Positions 6,325 to 6,797 of a stretch of DNA of 6,797 bases are shown here, piece by piece; the stretch's first letter is position 1; every line of letters begins with the position of its first letter. A program made the translations under genes and the position numbers. A model generated the notes under the pieces. That model was not told the DNA's origin, did no database searches, and saw nothing but the letters and a program-made list of their open reading frames with translations. The DNA is from Bacteroidales bacterium (GTDB lineage Bacteria; Bacteroidota; Bacteroidia; Bacteroidales; UBA10428). The stretch covers positions 1 to 6,797 of the forward strand of contig DNTK01000544.1 of assembly GCA_003508755.1 (NCBI GenBank), written 5' to 3'.

Positions 6325-6567
6325 GTGCAAGCTGTTATCGCAGAATCGTTTGGAGCCATTTATGAACGAAATGCCATCAACGCCGGCTTTCCAATACTAA
6401 CCTATACAGATATAAGTAACTTAAAATTAAAGTCAGGTGATAAGATAAAGTTGAATTTCGAGACTGGAGTCATCACAAATTTATCAAATAATCATTCAAT
6501 TGATATTAGTAAATTATCTGAGGTACAGATGACTATATATCGAAGTGGAGACTTACTAAAAGTTTAA
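6325..6567 (+). CDS. C-terminal part of the interrupted hydro-lyase (swivel domain remainder)
   Basis: This stretch continues the frame of the gene at 4753 past the TGA. It reads VIAESFGAIYERNAINAGFP, the typical second half of a LeuD/aconitase swivel domain, followed by a beta-rich tail (LKLKSGDKIKLNFETGVITN) and TAA at 6565-6567. In-frame homology begins at 6310 (FKALG). The first possible independent start is GTG at 6325, which would give 80 residues, has no ribosome site and cuts into the helix, so separate translation is unlikely to yield a stable subunit. It is best read as the rest of the upstream protein rather than a gene of its own. Confidence 0.7.
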   Translation: MQAVIAESFGAIYERNAINAGFPILTYTDISNLKLKSGDKIKLNFETGVITNLSNNHSIDISKLSEVQMTIYRSGDLLKV

Positions 6568-6610
6568 CCGAATAACATTTTCTATTCACTAAAAACGGAT
6601 AACCGATAAC
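6565..6610 (+). repeat. Short TAACCGA(A)TAAC repeats between the two hydro-lyase genes
   Basis: TAACCGAATAAC (6565-6576) and TAACCGATAAC (6600-6610) are near copies differing by one inserted A. Within the second, GATAACC/GATAAC (6598-6610) is itself a small tandem duplication. They occupy the 51-base gap before the next gene. The function is unknown; they may be remnants of replication slippage. Confidence 0.4.
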
Positions 6611-6618
6611 TGAAGAAT

Positions 6619-6797
6619 ATGGGAAAAACATTTGTTGAGAAAGTGCTGGGAGCTAAGAAAGGAAGCATCGTATTTGTAAAGCCGGATATTATTTTGTCGC
6701 ACGATAATACCGCCAGCATTGAAAAAATATTTCGAAAAATGGGTGGTGAAACAGTAGCAAAACCTGATCAGCTAATGGTGGTTCTTGACCATAATGC
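6619..6797 (+). CDS. Second aconitase/isopropylmalate dehydratase-family protein, 3' end off window
   Basis: Only the first 59 codons are in view. They read MGKTFVEKVLGAKKG, then VFVKPDIILSHDNTASI (19-35) and, at the right edge, VVLDHN (54-59). These are the N-terminal motifs of the large-subunit aconitase/homoaconitase/LeuC family, including SHDNT and the DHN with its catalytic-type His58, which the preceding paralogue lacks. It is therefore a second, distinct hydro-lyase rather than a part of the first. The ATG at 6619 is preceded by GAAGAAT, at most a weak ribosome site. The 51-base gap and same strand suggest one transcription unit with the upstream gene. The substrate and the presence of a swivel domain cannot be told from this piece. 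Confidence 0.82.
   Translation, partial: MGKTFVEKVLGAKKGSIVFVKPDIILSHDNTASIEKIFRKMGGETVAKPDQLMVVLDHN

Noticed and set aside
6307..6350. Confident selenocysteine insertion element
   Set aside because: An outer 5-pair stem exists, but the upper stem is three weak pairs; this falls short of known bacterial SECIS structures, so it is listed only as a possibility.

Overview
The window carries one strand of tightly packed genes, all on +, that look like a catabolic or central-carbon cluster for di- and tricarboxylic acids. The organism is probably a member of the Bacteroidota. The DNA leans to A+T, most starts lack a clear Shine-Dalgarno sequence, one gap holds a TTTG / TAnnTTT(G)-like promoter candidate, and short tandem repeats sit in the gaps. 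This assignment is an inference from style, not from a marker gene.

Layout: (1) 2-1198, a citrate-lyase-type protein that fuses an acyl-carrier (CitD, gamma) domain to the beta-subunit aldolase (CitE). Its true start lies left of the window. (2) 1191-2762, the alpha subunit (CitF, acyl-carrier-protein transferase), overlapping the previous gene by 8 bases. (3) 2823-4016, an isocitrate/isopropylmalate-type decarboxylating dehydrogenase with NADP-type cofactor residues. (4) 4114-4665, a small HD-superfamily protein whose HD motif reads AD. (5) 4753-6567, a single-chain aconitase/isopropylmalate-dehydratase-type Fe-S hydro-lyase interrupted at 6307-6309 by an in-frame TGA inside its swivel domain. 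(6) 6619 to the right edge, the start of a second aconitase-family protein. The gaps are all short; the larger ones hold small repeats, hairpins and one weak promoter candidate.

Together the genes would allow a 2-hydroxy-tricarboxylate (citrate or a relative such as citramalate or methylcitrate) to be cleaved by the lyase, isomerised or (de)hydrated by the two aconitase-like proteins, and oxidatively decarboxylated by the dehydrogenase. If the substrate is citrate, the set links acetate plus oxaloacetate to 2-oxoglutarate without a citrate synthase in view. Several catalytic or substrate-contact motifs differ from the textbook enzymes: CitF lacks the GGHSDTAAG loop, the dehydrogenase lacks the usual Asn, the first hydro-lyase has DCN for DHN, and the HD protein has AD. 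The true substrate may therefore not be citrate. The most notable single feature is the in-frame TGA. Homology continues uninterrupted across it in the same frame, so it is a nonsense mutation, a sequencing error or, less likely on the structure seen here, a selenocysteine or readthrough codon.
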